Positions 36,336 through 45,382 are shown, counted from the stretch's first letter. The stretch is DNA of 64,000 bases from Acidobacteriota bacterium (GCA_003222675.1 QHWT01000084.1:1-64000); one strand, 5' to 3'. Made by a program: numbers and translations. The notes: generated from the sequence alone by a model not told the origin.

Positions 36336-37642
36336 ACATTCCCTTCACGAAGCACACGCTCGCGAACGGCCTCGACGTGCTGGTCCACGAGGATCATGGC
36401 GTTCCGATCGTCGCGGTGAATGTCTGGTATCACGTCGGCTCGAAGAATGAAGTACCGGGTCGGACGGGCTTCGCGCATCTGTTCGAGCACCTGATGTTCG
36501 AAGGCTCCCAGCATTACGACAAGGGTTATTTTCATCCACTACAGGAAGCGGGAGCGTCGTTGAACGGCTCGACGAATGCGGATCGCACGAACTATTGGGA
36601 GGTCGTGCCAACCAACGCGCTCGAGCTCGCGCTGTGGATGGAATCGGATCGCATGGGCTACCTGCTGCCCGCGCTGACCGACGCCAAGTTCGAGAACCAG
36701 CGTGACGTGGTGCTGAACGAGCGCCGTCAGAATTACGAGAACCGGCCGTACGGTCTCGCGGGGATGGCTATCGTCTCGGCGCTTTATCCCGAAGATCATC
36801 CTTATCACTGGCTCACGATTGGCGCCGCCGCTGATCTTCATGCGGCGCGCCTCGAGGACGTGCGCGCGTTCTTTCAAATGTACTATCACCCGGGAAACGC
36901 ATCGCTTGCGCTCGCGGGAGACATCGACGTGAGCACGGCGCTCGCGCTCGCGGATATCTATTTCTCCGAAATACCCGGCGCGCCCCCTCCTGGTCCCGTG
37001 CGGGTGACCAGGCCCGCGTCGGCCGCCGACGAGATTCGGCTCGTGCTCGAAGATCGGGTCGAGCTTCCGCGGCTCTATATGGCCTGGCATTCCCCGGCGC
37101 TCTTCTCGGAGGGTGATGCGGAGCTCGACCTGGTCGGCGACTTGCTCGCCAATGGAAAGACGTCGCGGCTCTATCGCGCGCTCGTGTACGAGCAGCGCAT
37201 TGCGACCGAGGTAGCGGCGTCTCAGAATTCGCGCGAGCTTGGCAGCTTCTTTCAGGTGGTCGCCACGGCCGCCCCCGGCCGGACGCTCGGGGAAGTGGAC
37301 CGCGCGATCATGCGCGAGATTGCCGCGCTCGTCGAGAAGGGACCAACGGAGGCCGAGCTCGAACGCTGTCTCGCGCAAGCGGAAGCACACTTCATCTTCC
37401 GGCTGCAGACCGTCGGCGGCTTCGGCGGCAAGTCCGATCAGTTGAACGCGTACAACACGTTTCTCGGCGACCCCGGCTTCTTCGAACGCGATCTGCAGCG
37501 CTACCGCGGTGCGTCTGCGGAGGTTTTACGCCAGGAAGCCGCACGCTATCTCGTCGGCAATCGGCGCGTCGTCTTGAGCGTCGTACCGCGGGGCCGTCTG
37601 GCGCTCGCGCTCGACGCCTCTCAGCCGGTGGGCGTATCGTGA
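36332..37642 (+). CDS. M16 metallopeptidase, catalytic subunit
   Basis: A 436-aa zinc peptidase of the pitrilysin/processing-peptidase clan. The inverted zinc motif HLFEH lies at about residues 49-53 (FAHLFEHLMFEG), and the downstream glutamate ligand is in FENQRDVVLNERRQN (about 125-139). Such proteins usually work as pairs with an inactive partner, which is encoded next. No clear signal peptide is visible. The start GTG overlaps the GGT stop. Confidence 0.9.
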   Translation: MNIPFTKHTLANGLDVLVHEDHGVPIVAVNVWYHVGSKNEVPGRTGFAHLFEHLMFEGSQHYDKGYFHPLQEAGASLNGSTNADRTNYWEVVPTNALELALWMESDRMGYLLPALTDAKFENQRDVVLNERRQNYENRPYGLAGMAIVSALYPEDHPYHWLTIGAAADLHAARLEDVRAFFQMYYHPGNASLALAGDIDVSTALALADIYFSEIPGAPPPGPVRVTRPASAADEIRLVLEDRVELPRLYMAWHSPALFSEGDAELDLVGDLLANGKTSRLYRALVYEQRIATEVAASQNSRELGSFFQVVATAAPGRTLGEVDRAIMREIAALVEKGPTEAELERCLAQAEAHFIFRLQTVGGFGGKSDQLNAYNTFLGDPGFFERDLQRYRGASAEVLRQEAARYLVGNRRVVLSVVPRGRLALALDASQPVGVS

Positions 37643-39012
37643 GGCGGGCGGATCGTACGAGGCTGCCGTCGCGCGGACGCGAGAAGCCGTTTACGTTTCC
37701 CGAGATCCGCCGTCGCACGCTCGCTTCGGGTCTGCGCATTTGCACGGTCGAGCATCGGCAGGTGCCGCTCGTGAGCGCGCTGCTCCTGGTGCCGGCCGGC
37801 GCGGCCGCCGATCCGCAGGATCGTCCAGGTCTTGCGGCCATCACGGCCGACATGCTCGACGAGGGGTGCGGCGATCGATCCGCCCTGGATGTCCACGAAG
37901 CGCTGGGCCGGATTGGGGCGCAGCTCGACACCGACGTCGGCCACGACGCCACCGTCATCGGCCTCACCACCCTCGAGCGGTCTCTCGACAAGGGGCTGGA
38001 GCTCGTCGCCGACATGGTTATGCGCCCGCGGTTCGAGCAGCGGGAGTTCGATCGCGTGCGCGATTTGCGGCTGCACCGACTGCTGCAGCTTCGCGATATG
38101 CCGCCGGCCCTCGCCGACCGCGTATTCGCGCAGCTCCTTTATCGCAATCATCCGTACGGTCACCTGCCGATCGGATCCGAAGGATCGCTGCGCGCGATGA
38201 CCGTGCGCGAGATCGCCGGCTTCCACCGCCGCACGTTCAGCCCCACGCGCTCGACGTTGATTGCCGTCGGCGATGCATCGCACGATGCGCTGGCGACCGC
38301 GGCCGAACGGGCCTTCGGTGGATGGCAGCCGCCCGCGGACGGCGATGCGCCACCGGATCCTGAAACATTCACGGCGCCGGCGCCGCCGACCAACCGCCTG
38401 GCGATCGTGCACCGCTCTGCGGCCGCGCAATCCGAACTCAGGATAGGTCACGTGGCGCTCGCGCGCCGGACGCCGGACTACCACGCGGCGCTCGTCCTCA
38501 ACATGGTGCTCGGCGGCCAGTTCGTCAGCCGCATCAACATGAACCTGCGGGAGGAGAAGGGCTATACCTACGGCGCGCGGACGGCATTCGAGTTCCGCCG
38601 CGCTCCGGGCCCGTTCGTGCTGCAAGCGAGCGTGCAATCGGAAGCGACGGCGGATGCGGTGCGGGAGGCGCTGGCCGAGATGCGCGCGATTCGCACCGAT
38701 CGCCCCGTCACGCGCGAGGAGCTCGAGCTCGGACGCGCCGCGCTCACGCGCGGGTATCCACGCAACTTCGAGACCGCGGATCACATCGCGCGCGCGGCCG
38801 CGCAACTCGCGTTGTACGATCTCCCGGACGACTATTTCACGACGTTCGTGCCCAAGATGCTCGCGCTCGATGAAGCGGCGATTACGCGCGCTGCCGAGGC
38901 ACACATCGATCCGTCTCGCCTGATCACGGTCATCGTGGGAGATCGCGAAAAGCTTTCCCCATCACTCGCCGCGTTAGAGCTCGGAGATGCATCCGAAGTC
39001 GCGGTGGGATGA
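37639..39012 (+). CDS. M16 metallopeptidase, non-catalytic partner
   Basis: 457 aa with the same fold as the preceding gene. The zinc motif is absent; the equivalent region reads ADMLDEGCG. The arginine-tyrosine pair that completes the active site of heterodimeric M16 enzymes is present in NLREEKGYTYGAR. It is therefore the regulatory subunit of a two-subunit M16B protease. It starts with GTG overlapping the previous stop. Confidence 0.9.
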   Translation: MRRADRTRLPSRGREKPFTFPEIRRRTLASGLRICTVEHRQVPLVSALLLVPAGAAADPQDRPGLAAITADMLDEGCGDRSALDVHEALGRIGAQLDTDVGHDATVIGLTTLERSLDKGLELVADMVMRPRFEQREFDRVRDLRLHRLLQLRDMPPALADRVFAQLLYRNHPYGHLPIGSEGSLRAMTVREIAGFHRRTFSPTRSTLIAVGDASHDALATAAERAFGGWQPPADGDAPPDPETFTAPAPPTNRLAIVHRSAAAQSELRIGHVALARRTPDYHAALVLNMVLGGQFVSRINMNLREEKGYTYGARTAFEFRRAPGPFVLQASVQSEATADAVREALAEMRAIRTDRPVTREELELGRAALTRGYPRNFETADHIARAAAQLALYDLPDDYFTTFVPKMLALDEAAITRAAEAHIDPSRLITVIVGDREKLSPSLAALELGDASEVAVG

Positions 39013-39063
39013 AGAACTGGCTCATGGCTCACGCCTCATGCAGGCCCGTGGCTCACGCCGTAC

Positions 39064-39123
39064 GCCGGGTCTTCAGATCCGGCACCCTGAGCTCGCGCCG
39101 TAGGCCGGGTCTTCAGACCCGGC
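39064..39123. repeat. Two GCCGGGTCTTCAGACCCGGC hairpins
   Basis: Imperfect inverted repeat at 39064-39083 and a perfect one at 39104-39123, 40 bp apart in the same orientation. They are preceded by a GGCTCATGGCTCACG low-complexity stretch at 39019-39058. A variant occurs at 40573-40594, and the two halves of another bracket 50335-50462. They are probably dispersed REP-like units and potential terminators. Confidence 0.65.
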
Positions 39124-39137
39124 ATCAGTGTTGAATC

Positions 39138-40160
39138 GTGAAGGCAGTTCGCTTCCACCAACATGGTGACCCCGATGTCCTCCGATACGAGGATGCGCCG
39201 GATCCGCAGCCTGCCTCCGGACGCGCGATTGTTCACGTGCGCGCGTGTGCGCTGAATCACCTGGACTTGTGGGAGCGGCGTGGCATCGAGCGCGTGACGC
39301 TGCCCTTGCCGCACATCTCGGGAAGCGACGTCGCCGGTGAAGTGGCGTCGGTCAGCGACGCATCGGTCCCGCCAGGCACGAAAGTGATGCTGCAGCCCGG
39401 CGTCCGCTGCGGCGAGTGCACGCCATGCCGATCGGGGCGTGACAATCACTGCGTCCGGTACGACGTCCTCGGTCTCCAGTCCGATGGTGGTTACGCCGAA
39501 ATGATTTCGATCCCAATCGAGAATCTGATCCCGTTTCCGGCACACGTAGACTTCATCACCGCGGCTGCGTTCCCGCTCACCTTTCTCACCGCGTGGCACA
39601 TGCTCATGACGCGCGCGGGCATGCGCGAGCACGACACGGTCCTCGTGCTCGCGGGCGGGAGCGGCGTCGGCCAGGCGGCCATCCAGCTCGCGCGCGTGTC
39701 CGGCGCGCGCGTGTTCGCGACATCGGCGCCGGACAAGATGGATCGCACGCGCGCACTCGGCGCCGAGGACGTGTTCGACCACTACACGGGCGATTACGCG
39801 AAAGAGATCAAGCGCGTCACCGGCGGCCGCGGCGCTGACATCGTCGTCGAGCACGTTGGAGAAGCGACGTGGGAGCGGAGCGTCCGCGCGCTGGCGAACG
39901 GCGGACGCCTCGTCACCTGCGGCGCGACGACCGGGCACCGCGCCGCAATGGATCTCCGTCACCTGTTCGCCCGCCAGCTCTCGCTGCTGGGGTCCTACAT
40001 GGGCACGTTTGCCGAGTTGCGCGAGGCCGCGTCGCTCCTCTTCGCTGGACGCGTGCGGCCCGTCATCGACGAGGTGTTCCCGCTCGCGCGCGCAGCCGTT
40101 GCCCAGCGTCGACTCGAAGAGAAAGGACAGTTCGGCAAGATTGTGCTGCAGGTGGCGTGA
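39138..40160 (+). CDS. Zinc-type alcohol dehydrogenase/quinone reductase family protein
   Basis: A 340-aa medium-chain dehydrogenase. The structural-zinc loop has four cysteines (CGECTPCRSGRDNHC, about residues 92-106). The nucleotide-binding fold has the glycine motif AGGSGVGQAAIQLA (about 172-185). The C-terminal EEKGQFGKIVLQVA is typical. It should oxidise or reduce an alcohol, aldehyde or quinone with NAD(P)H; the substrate is unknown. The gene stands alone between repeats. Confidence 0.88.
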   Translation: MKAVRFHQHGDPDVLRYEDAPDPQPASGRAIVHVRACALNHLDLWERRGIERVTLPLPHISGSDVAGEVASVSDASVPPGTKVMLQPGVRCGECTPCRSGRDNHCVRYDVLGLQSDGGYAEMISIPIENLIPFPAHVDFITAAAFPLTFLTAWHMLMTRAGMREHDTVLVLAGGSGVGQAAIQLARVSGARVFATSAPDKMDRTRALGAEDVFDHYTGDYAKEIKRVTGGRGADIVVEHVGEATWERSVRALANGGRLVTCGATTGHRAAMDLRHLFARQLSLLGSYMGTFAELREAASLLFAGRVRPVIDEVFPLARAAVAQRRLEEKGQFGKIVLQVA

Positions 40161-40167
40161 AGCCCGG

Positions 40168-40283
40168 CCACGGAACAACAGAGAAAAGGGCCACAGAAGA
40201 ACACGGAAAAACACTGAAAAACACCGAAAACCCAACCTGCATGTGCTTGCGCGTTCTTCCTGCCCTTCTGTGTTGTTCTGTGG
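40168..40283. repeat. CACAGAA-type imperfect inverted repeat
   Basis: The left arm (CCACGGAACAACAGAG and CCACAGAAGAACACGG) and right arm (TTCTGTGTTGTTCTGTGG) are complementary around a loop of GC sequence. It is the second copy of the family seen at 20813-20960 and 48417-48487. It lies downstream of the dehydrogenase gene. Confidence 0.7.
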
Positions 40284-40353
40284 CGAGGAACCAGTTTCAG
40301 GCCTCGTGCGTCCAACTGACAGACTCGAAGCGTCGGTATACACTGCCTCCGTA

Positions 40354-40557
40354 ATGAGCTTCGCCCGCCTCAGCTTGAGCCTCGCCGGCGTCGTGGGGGT
40401 TCTCGCGGCGGCGGTGGCGGCCGCGACGATCTGGCTGATCATGACGCAGCCGGTCACCGTTGCGACCGCCGTCGCGCAGGGCGAGGTGTCACCGCTGGTG
40501 AAGGCGCTTGCCGGCGTCCTCTACAACGCGCTCCAGGGAATCATGAAATATCTGTAA
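40354..40557 (+). CDS. Small membrane protein
   Basis: 67 aa with one strong membrane helix (LAGVVGVLAAAVAAATIWLIMT) and an amphipathic C-terminus (VKALAGVLYNALQGIMKYL). No family was recognised. A TATACACT box at about 40337-40344 with CTGACA upstream could be its promoter. It is probably real because of the clear helix and the well-defined start. Confidence 0.55.
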   Translation: MSFARLSLSLAGVVGVLAAAVAAATIWLIMTQPVTVATAVAQGEVSPLVKALAGVLYNALQGIMKYL

Positions 40558-40572
40558 ACAGGGGCAGTCCTA

Positions 40573-40594
40573 GGCCGGCTCTTTAGACCCGGCC
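40573..40594. repeat. GGCCGG...CCGGCC hairpin
   Basis: GGCCGGCTCTTTAGACCCGG followed by CC is a variant of the GCCGGGTCTTCAGACCCGGC element at 39064 and 39104. It lies in the 64-bp gap between two convergent genes, where it could act as a terminator. Confidence 0.6.
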
Positions 40595-40621
40595 TCAGGC
40601 ACACTGCTGACCGCCTCCTGC

Positions 40622-41632
40622 CTACTGCAAGCTTCTGCTCAGGAATCTGCAGAGCGAAATCCCATCGATCCACTTGAACGGCGTTACACCCGTGCTGTAG
40701 TGCCCGCACGGCAGGATCGTGAGCTGATGCTCGATCGCGCGGGACCGGAACTCTCTGACGAGCATCTTCGACAGGTCAACCGGGAACGTCAGATCGTACA
40801 AGGCGTAGACAAGAAGGATGCTCCGGCCGCGCACGCGGTCGACAAATGGCAGCGGGCTGATCGGCAGCCACATTCGACGCAGGGCGTCGAGCGTGACGCG
40901 ATCGTCGAGGCTCTCGCGGACGTGCGCGGTCGAGAGGCCATGCCAGACCACATCCGCGAAGTACGGCGAGATGTGATTCAGTGCCGCGGCTTGGATCAGC
41001 GGCTCGTGCGCCGTGGTCAGCATCGCGAGGCACGAGCCGAGGCTCGTGCCCAGAATGCCGATCGACTGGTAGCCCTGTAACTTCAGCCATGCGATTGCGC
41101 GCCGCGCGTCGAGCACGGCCTGCCGGCAGACCTGCGCCGTCCGTCCGATATTTGCGCTCACGATGTAGTCTGCTCGCGTCAGTTCCGCGGGCATGCGCGC
41201 ATCGTGATACGGAAGACTCAATCGAAGCGCGCTGATCCCGAATCGATTCAGCAGCCGGCACAGACCGACGTGGCCGTCCGCATCTGAATTCCACTGCGGC
41301 AGCACGAGCACGGCGCGGCGGCGGCCCCGAGCGGTGGTGTCCGGAAAGTACCGCGCGACGACCGTGTTGTTGCGTTCGTGCGGCGTCTGGATCGCGCTCG
41401 TAAACGTGAGGCGGTCGTCGTCCAGCGCGTAGTCGTCCGCGGGAATGACGGTATAGAACGGCACGCTGTCCGCGACGGTCCTTTCTCCCCACGACTGAAA
41501 TGCCGTCGACGGATCTTCGTGTGCGATGTGCTGATCCGCGAGCCACTCGAACCCCCACTCGAACGGCCGGACGGTTCTGTTGGCCGTGGAGGCGAGCTTG
41601 CGTTCCCAGCGATGAAAGGTGCGAGCGATCAC
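40622..41632 (-). CDS. Alpha/beta hydrolase, ABHD18-like
   Basis: A 336-aa protein with the alpha/beta-hydrolase fold. The nucleophile elbow is GTSLGS (GILGTSLGSCLAMLT, about residues 196-210). A C-terminal GHYSTG carries the likely catalytic histidine, and DLTFP the likely acid. The N-terminal part (WADQHIAHEDPS-like) and the size resemble the ABHD18 group. It has no signal peptide. The substrate is not known. Confidence 0.78.
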   Translation of the reverse strand: MIARTFHRWERKLASTANRTVRPFEWGFEWLADQHIAHEDPSTAFQSWGERTVADSVPFYTVIPADDYALDDDRLTFTSAIQTPHERNNTVVARYFPDTTARGRRRAVLVLPQWNSDADGHVGLCRLLNRFGISALRLSLPYHDARMPAELTRADYIVSANIGRTAQVCRQAVLDARRAIAWLKLQGYQSIGILGTSLGSCLAMLTTAHEPLIQAAALNHISPYFADVVWHGLSTAHVRESLDDRVTLDALRRMWLPISPLPFVDRVRGRSILLVYALYDLTFPVDLSKMLVREFRSRAIEHQLTILPCGHYSTGVTPFKWIDGISLCRFLSRSLQ

Positions 41633-41806
41633 GCGTCAGCGTCCTTCGTCAGGCTTCTTCTGAAGCGCGTTCCGATAGCAGACGGAAGCGAGCAGGTCGG
41701 CCGCCTGCAGCGACCGTGCGCCGGCCTGACAGCCGACGAGGAGCGGCGCGTAAGTCGCATGGGGTCGAGCTCTGGCTGAGCTTCGGGCACTTGTCCTGGG
41801 GGTCTT

Positions 41807-41843
41807 GGGGTCAGATGTCAATTTTCCATTATTTCTGAAAAAT
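41807..41843. repeat. GGGGTCAGATGTCA remnant
   Basis: GGGGTCAGATGTCAATTTTC followed by an AT-rich imperfect palindrome (ATTTTCCATTATTTCTGAAAAAT). The GGGGTCAGA...word is, from memory, typical of repeats mobilised by REP-associated tyrosine transposases. No transposase reading frame was found. The rest of the 41633-41901 gap shows nothing recognisable. Confidence 0.35.
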
Positions 41844-41901
41844 CGAGACGGCAAAGAGCGGCTGACCTCGGGGCGGCGCGCATGTTGCAAAACGGCACAA
41901 T

Positions 41902-42066
41902 ATGATTGAACAACCGCCCGAACCTGACGTGCCGAAGCCGCCTGACGTCGTGAACAGCCCGATCGATGTGAATCGGCCCATTCCACCGGGAAAGCCGCAG
42001 GGTGACGACCGCCCGGACATTCATCCGACGCCGCCCCCGACCGATCCTGCGCCGCCGATCATCTGA
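41902..42066 (+). CDS. Proline-rich short protein
   Basis: A 54-aa frame of which about one third is proline (MIEQPPEPDVPKPPDV... TPPPTDPAPPII). It overlaps the 3' end of the amidase gene on the other strand by 46 bp. GC-rich third positions and the stop are reasonable, but no good Shine-Dalgarno is seen and the antisense strand is coding, so it may be spurious. Confidence 0.35.
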   Translation: MIEQPPEPDVPKPPDVVNSPIDVNRPIPPGKPQGDDRPDIHPTPPPTDPAPPII

Positions 42067-43394
42067 CGCTCGATCGCGGCCGCAACGGCGAGCAGCCGCT
42101 CCGTTCCGCCGCGATGCCCGACGAGCTGCAGCCCCCGGGGCAGACCGTCGCGTCCGCGGCCGCACGGAATCGCGATCGCCGGGTGCCCGGTGATGTTGAA
42201 GAGCTGTGTCAGGCGCAGCATGATCCCGCGCACCGGTTCCATGCCGCCCTCCACGCCCACCGATGCCGCTCCAATCGGCGGCCCGGCGATCGCCAGCGCC
42301 GGCAACATCAACGCATCGACGCCTTCCAGCGCGCGATCGACGGCCCGTCGCAGCACGGTGCGCGCGTGCATGGCCCGCGCGTAGTCCTCCGCCAGGATGT
42401 AGCCGCCCATCTCGAGCCGCAGCCTCACGCCGGGTGAGTATCGCTGCGCATGAACGGCGAGCAGCGGCGCGTGATACCACGCCGCCTCCGGCAGCACGAT
42501 ATGCAGGTACACGTCGGCCGTACGTTCCGCGTGCGCGATCGCCACGTCCTGAATGCCGTGTCCCGCGCGTTCGAGCGCCGCGCGCGCGTCGCCGAATAGT
42601 CTCCGCACGTCCGCATCGAGCTTGTCGAGGAAGTACGGGGCCGGGACGCTGAGCCAGAGCGCACAGTCCGGCGCAACCGGCCGATCCGAAGCGTCGACCT
42701 TGCCCTCTCGCATCGCCGCATAGAGCAGCGCGGCATCGTCCACCGTGCGTGCCATCGGGCCGACGTGATCCAGCGTCGTGCTCAGCGGGACGACTTCATC
42801 GCACGAAATCTCCCCGACGGTTGGCTTGAGTCCCGTGATGCCGCAGGCCGCGGATGGAATGCGAATCGATCCGCCCGTGTCGGTGCCGAGCGACCCGAGG
42901 CACATGCCTTCGACGATCGCCACTGCGGCTCCGCCGCTCGAGCCACCGGGTGATCGCGCGGGATCCAGCGGATGCCGCACGGGGCCGAAAGCTGTTTCGT
43001 CGCTGGTCGTGCCAAACGCAAACTCGTGAAGGTTCGTCTTGCCGATGATGATTGCGCCGGCGCGGCGCAGGTTCGCGACAACGGGCGCATCGTAAAGAGC
43101 CCGCCGCGCCGGAACCGCCGAGCCGCAGGTCGTCGGCACACCTGCGACGTCGATGAGATCTTTGATGGAAACGGGAATGCCGTGCAGCGCTCCCCGGTAC
43201 TTGCCGTTTGCGATCTCCTTTTCGGCGCGCTTCGCTTCCGCGAGCGCCTGATCGGCGAGCACGGTGATGAAGGCGTGCAGCGCGTCGTTCCGGGCCGCGA
43301 TCCGCTCGAGGCAGGCGTTGGTGAGCTCCACCGGCGAGATCTCTCGCCCTTCGATGCGCTGGGCGGCCTCGACGAGGCTAGCGGGAATCACCAT
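42021..43394 (-). CDS. Amidase-signature hydrolase (GatA/AtzF-like)
   Basis: A 457-aa amidase of the Ser-cisSer-Lys type. Catalytic motifs: lysine in VSIKDLIDV (about residue 77), GGSSGGAA (cis-serine, about 151-158) and the nucleophile serine in DTGGSIRIPSA. It could hydrolyse an amide, carbamoyl or acyl-amine substrate. A transamidosome role is unlikely because no GatB or GatC is nearby. The start overlaps a 61-aa gene upstream by 17 nt. Confidence 0.9.
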   Translation of the reverse strand: MVIPASLVEAAQRIEGREISPVELTNACLERIAARNDALHAFITVLADQALAEAKRAEKEIANGKYRGALHGIPVSIKDLIDVAGVPTTCGSAVPARRALYDAPVVANLRRAGAIIIGKTNLHEFAFGTTSDETAFGPVRHPLDPARSPGGSSGGAAVAIVEGMCLGSLGTDTGGSIRIPSAACGITGLKPTVGEISCDEVVPLSTTLDHVGPMARTVDDAALLYAAMREGKVDASDRPVAPDCALWLSVPAPYFLDKLDADVRRLFGDARAALERAGHGIQDVAIAHAERTADVYLHIVLPEAAWYHAPLLAVHAQRYSPGVRLRLEMGGYILAEDYARAMHARTVLRRAVDRALEGVDALMLPALAIAGPPIGAASVGVEGGMEPVRGIMLRLTQLFNITGHPAIAIPCGRGRDGLPRGLQLVGHRGGTERLLAVAAAIERQMIGGAGSVGGGVG

Positions 43395-43563
43395 TGGTGT
43401 CGGCAGGCTCGGATGAAGGCGCCGCCGGATGGCCGAACTCCGCGTCGGCGTCGCGCAACGCCTGCGTCGAGCGCGCGAGCGTTTCGAGCAGCGTCTTCAG
43501 TTGTGGAAGTCCTCGCGCCTCGGCATCTTCGGACGCGCGGGCCAGCCAGTTCGCGACATCCAT
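43378..43563 (-). CDS. Small helical protein upstream of amidase
   Basis: A 61-aa protein dominated by one helix (WLARASEDAEARGLPQLKTLLETLARSTQALRDADAEFG) and a loose tail. It overlaps the amidase start by 17 nt and begins one base after the stop of the exported protein, which implies an operon. Small GatC-like or AtzG-like subunits accompany some amidases; by position this could be such a subunit, but I see no clear motif. Confidence 0.6.
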   Translation of the reverse strand: MDVANWLARASEDAEARGLPQLKTLLETLARSTQALRDADAEFGHPAAPSSEPADTNGDSR

Positions 43564-43564
43564 A

Positions 43565-44254
43565 TCAGAACGACACCGTGCCGCGCACGCTGACGGGAAT
43601 CGTGTAGAAGCGATGGGCCACAGGCGTGTCGAAGCGATTCACCGCGAATTTCACCGACAGATCCACGCCGAGCGGTCCGCTCGTGAGACCGCCACCCCCC
43701 TCGACGAAGTACCGCGTGCCGTCCATTTGATCCGTCTGCGCGTGCCCTACGCCGCCGAAGAAGAATGCGTGGCTGCCCAGCCCCCATCCCGGCGCGCGAT
43801 CGCTCATGTCGACGCCGATCGCAGCGTCGAGCGCGCGGCCGTTCGTCAGCGCGTGCACCGGCGCCGGCGCAGGACCGCTGAACGCGAGCCTGATGTCCGG
43901 CAATTGTTCGATGCTGCCGCGCAGCGCGAGCGTCGCCCCAGCGCTCGATCCGAACGGATACACCGTCGCGCCGACGCCGTTGCCGGGATGGCGGAACTCC
44001 AGGACATTCACGAGCGTTCGACCGTCGGCCGTCCGGTATTGAAAGGTCTCGAGGTGTACTTCGCTCACCGGCATGCCGAGCAGTTCTTCGAGCGGATGCT
44101 TTGCGAACGCCAGCGGATGTGTGTACTGCCAGTCATAGCTGAGGGTGATGAAATGCCGCCGCGCCTTCGCCGAGGAGTACTGCGCCGGTTGTGCCGATCC
44201 CGGCAGCGTCATCGCCGCGACGAGCCATGCGGCCGACAGTGTTTGAAACAGCAT
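43565..44254 (-). CDS. Exported protein, probable small beta-barrel
   Basis: 229 aa with a signal peptide (MLFQTLSAAWLVAAMTLPGSAQ). The mature part is beta rich with alternating hydrophobic residues and ends in an aromatic strand (FYTIPVSVRGTVSF), as outer-membrane proteins do. No family was recognised. First gene of a three-gene minus-strand operon ending in the amidase; divergent from a dehydrogenase gene 24 bp away. Confidence 0.65.
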   Translation of the reverse strand: MLFQTLSAAWLVAAMTLPGSAQPAQYSSAKARRHFITLSYDWQYTHPLAFAKHPLEELLGMPVSEVHLETFQYRTADGRTLVNVLEFRHPGNGVGATVYPFGSSAGATLALRGSIEQLPDIRLAFSGPAPAPVHALTNGRALDAAIGVDMSDRAPGWGLGSHAFFFGGVGHAQTDQMDGTRYFVEGGGGLTSGPLGVDLSVKFAVNRFDTPVAHRFYTIPVSVRGTVSF

Positions 44255-44278
44255 CCGTTCAAGGATAACGTAAACGGT

Positions 44279-45382
44279 GTGAGCGACCGGATTCTGGCGG
44301 CTGTCATGACGGCGCCGCACCAGCCGATTGACATTCGCGAGTATCCGCGGCCCGATCTTCCGCCCGGCTCCGCGCTGCTGCGCACCTCGTCGTCTGAGGT
44401 GTGCGGAACGGACGTGCATCTCTGGCACGGGCGCCTGGCGGGTGTGCCGTATCCGATCATCCCAGGTCATGTTTCCGCCGGTGTGATCGATGCCGTCCGA
44501 GGGCCACTGACCGGCATCGACGGCGCGCCGATCCGCGAAGGGGACGCGGTGGTCTTCTTCGACGTGCATCGCACGTGCGGCCGGTGCCGCGCGTGCACGG
44601 TGCATCGCACGCCGACGCGGTGCAGTGCGCGCCGCGTCTACGGGATCACCGATCCTGCCGCCGAAGGGCTGTTCGGAGGATGGGCGCAGGCGATCTTTCT
44701 GGAACCAGGCGTGGGGCTCGCGCGTTTGCCCGACACGGTCAGCGTCGACGACTACATCGGCGCCGGCTGCGGTCTGCTGACGGCGGTGCACATCGCCGAG
44801 CGCGCGGGGATACGGCTCGGCGACACCATCGTCGTGCAAGGCGCCGGCGCCGTCGGCCTGAGCGCGGTTGCGCTCGCCCGCCTGGCGGGCGCGTCGCTCG
44901 TCATTGCGATTGGCGCTCCCGACGCGCGGCTCCGGCTCGCTGAGCGAATGGGAGCGGACATCGCGCTCGATCTCGCAGCCACGTCCGAGGCTGAACGGCT
45001 GGATCAGGTGCGTGCCGTCACGCATGGCGAAGGGGCCGACATCGTCATTGAGGCCGCGGGCTCCGCGGCGGCCATTGGAGAGGGATTGAATCTCGCGCGC
45101 GATGGCGGCCGCTACGTAATCGCCGGACACTACACCGACGTCGGCACCAGCGCGATCAACGCCCATTGGCAGATCAACCGCAAGCACCTGGACATCCGTG
45201 GCTGCTGGGGCAGCGAGGCGCGGCACTTCCTGCGGGCGCTCTCAATTCTGGAGCGGCATGCCGCATCGATCCCGTGGCGCGAGATCGGCGCGCGGCGCTA
45301 CGGCCTACGGCAACTCGATGCCGCGCTGGCGGATGCGGAAGCGATGCGCATTCCCAAGGCGCTCGTGGATCCATGGGTGTGA
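44279..45382 (+). CDS. Zinc-binding alcohol dehydrogenase family protein
   Basis: A 367-aa medium-chain dehydrogenase. The catalytic-zinc cysteine lies in EVCGTDVHLWHG and the histidine in IPGHVSAGV. The structural-zinc loop is CGRCRACTVHRTPTRC (about residues 98-113). The Rossmann motif is QGAGAVGLSAVALA. Substrate unknown; sorbitol- or threonine-dehydrogenase-like. GTG 44279 is used; ATG 44306 is an alternative. It overlaps the pyruvate kinase start. Confidence 0.85.
   Translation: MSDRILAAVMTAPHQPIDIREYPRPDLPPGSALLRTSSSEVCGTDVHLWHGRLAGVPYPIIPGHVSAGVIDAVRGPLTGIDGAPIREGDAVVFFDVHRTCGRCRACTVHRTPTRCSARRVYGITDPAAEGLFGGWAQAIFLEPGVGLARLPDTVSVDDYIGAGCGLLTAVHIAERAGIRLGDTIVVQGAGAVGLSAVALARLAGASLVIAIGAPDARLRLAERMGADIALDLAATSEAERLDQVRAVTHGEGADIVIEAAGSAAAIGEGLNLARDGGRYVIAGHYTDVGTSAINAHWQINRKHLDIRGCWGSEARHFLRALSILERHAASIPWREIGARRYGLRQLDAALADAEAMRIPKALVDPWV

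Noticed and set aside
41636-41986. 116-codon minus-strand frame next to the ABHD18-like gene
   Set aside because: No similarity, arginine- and serine-rich, and it runs across a REP-like remnant. Treated as non-coding.
42021-43394. Assignment of the amidase as GatA
   Set aside because: The Ser-Ser-Lys motifs fit, but gatB and gatC are not adjacent and the genomic context is different, so no gene symbol was given.
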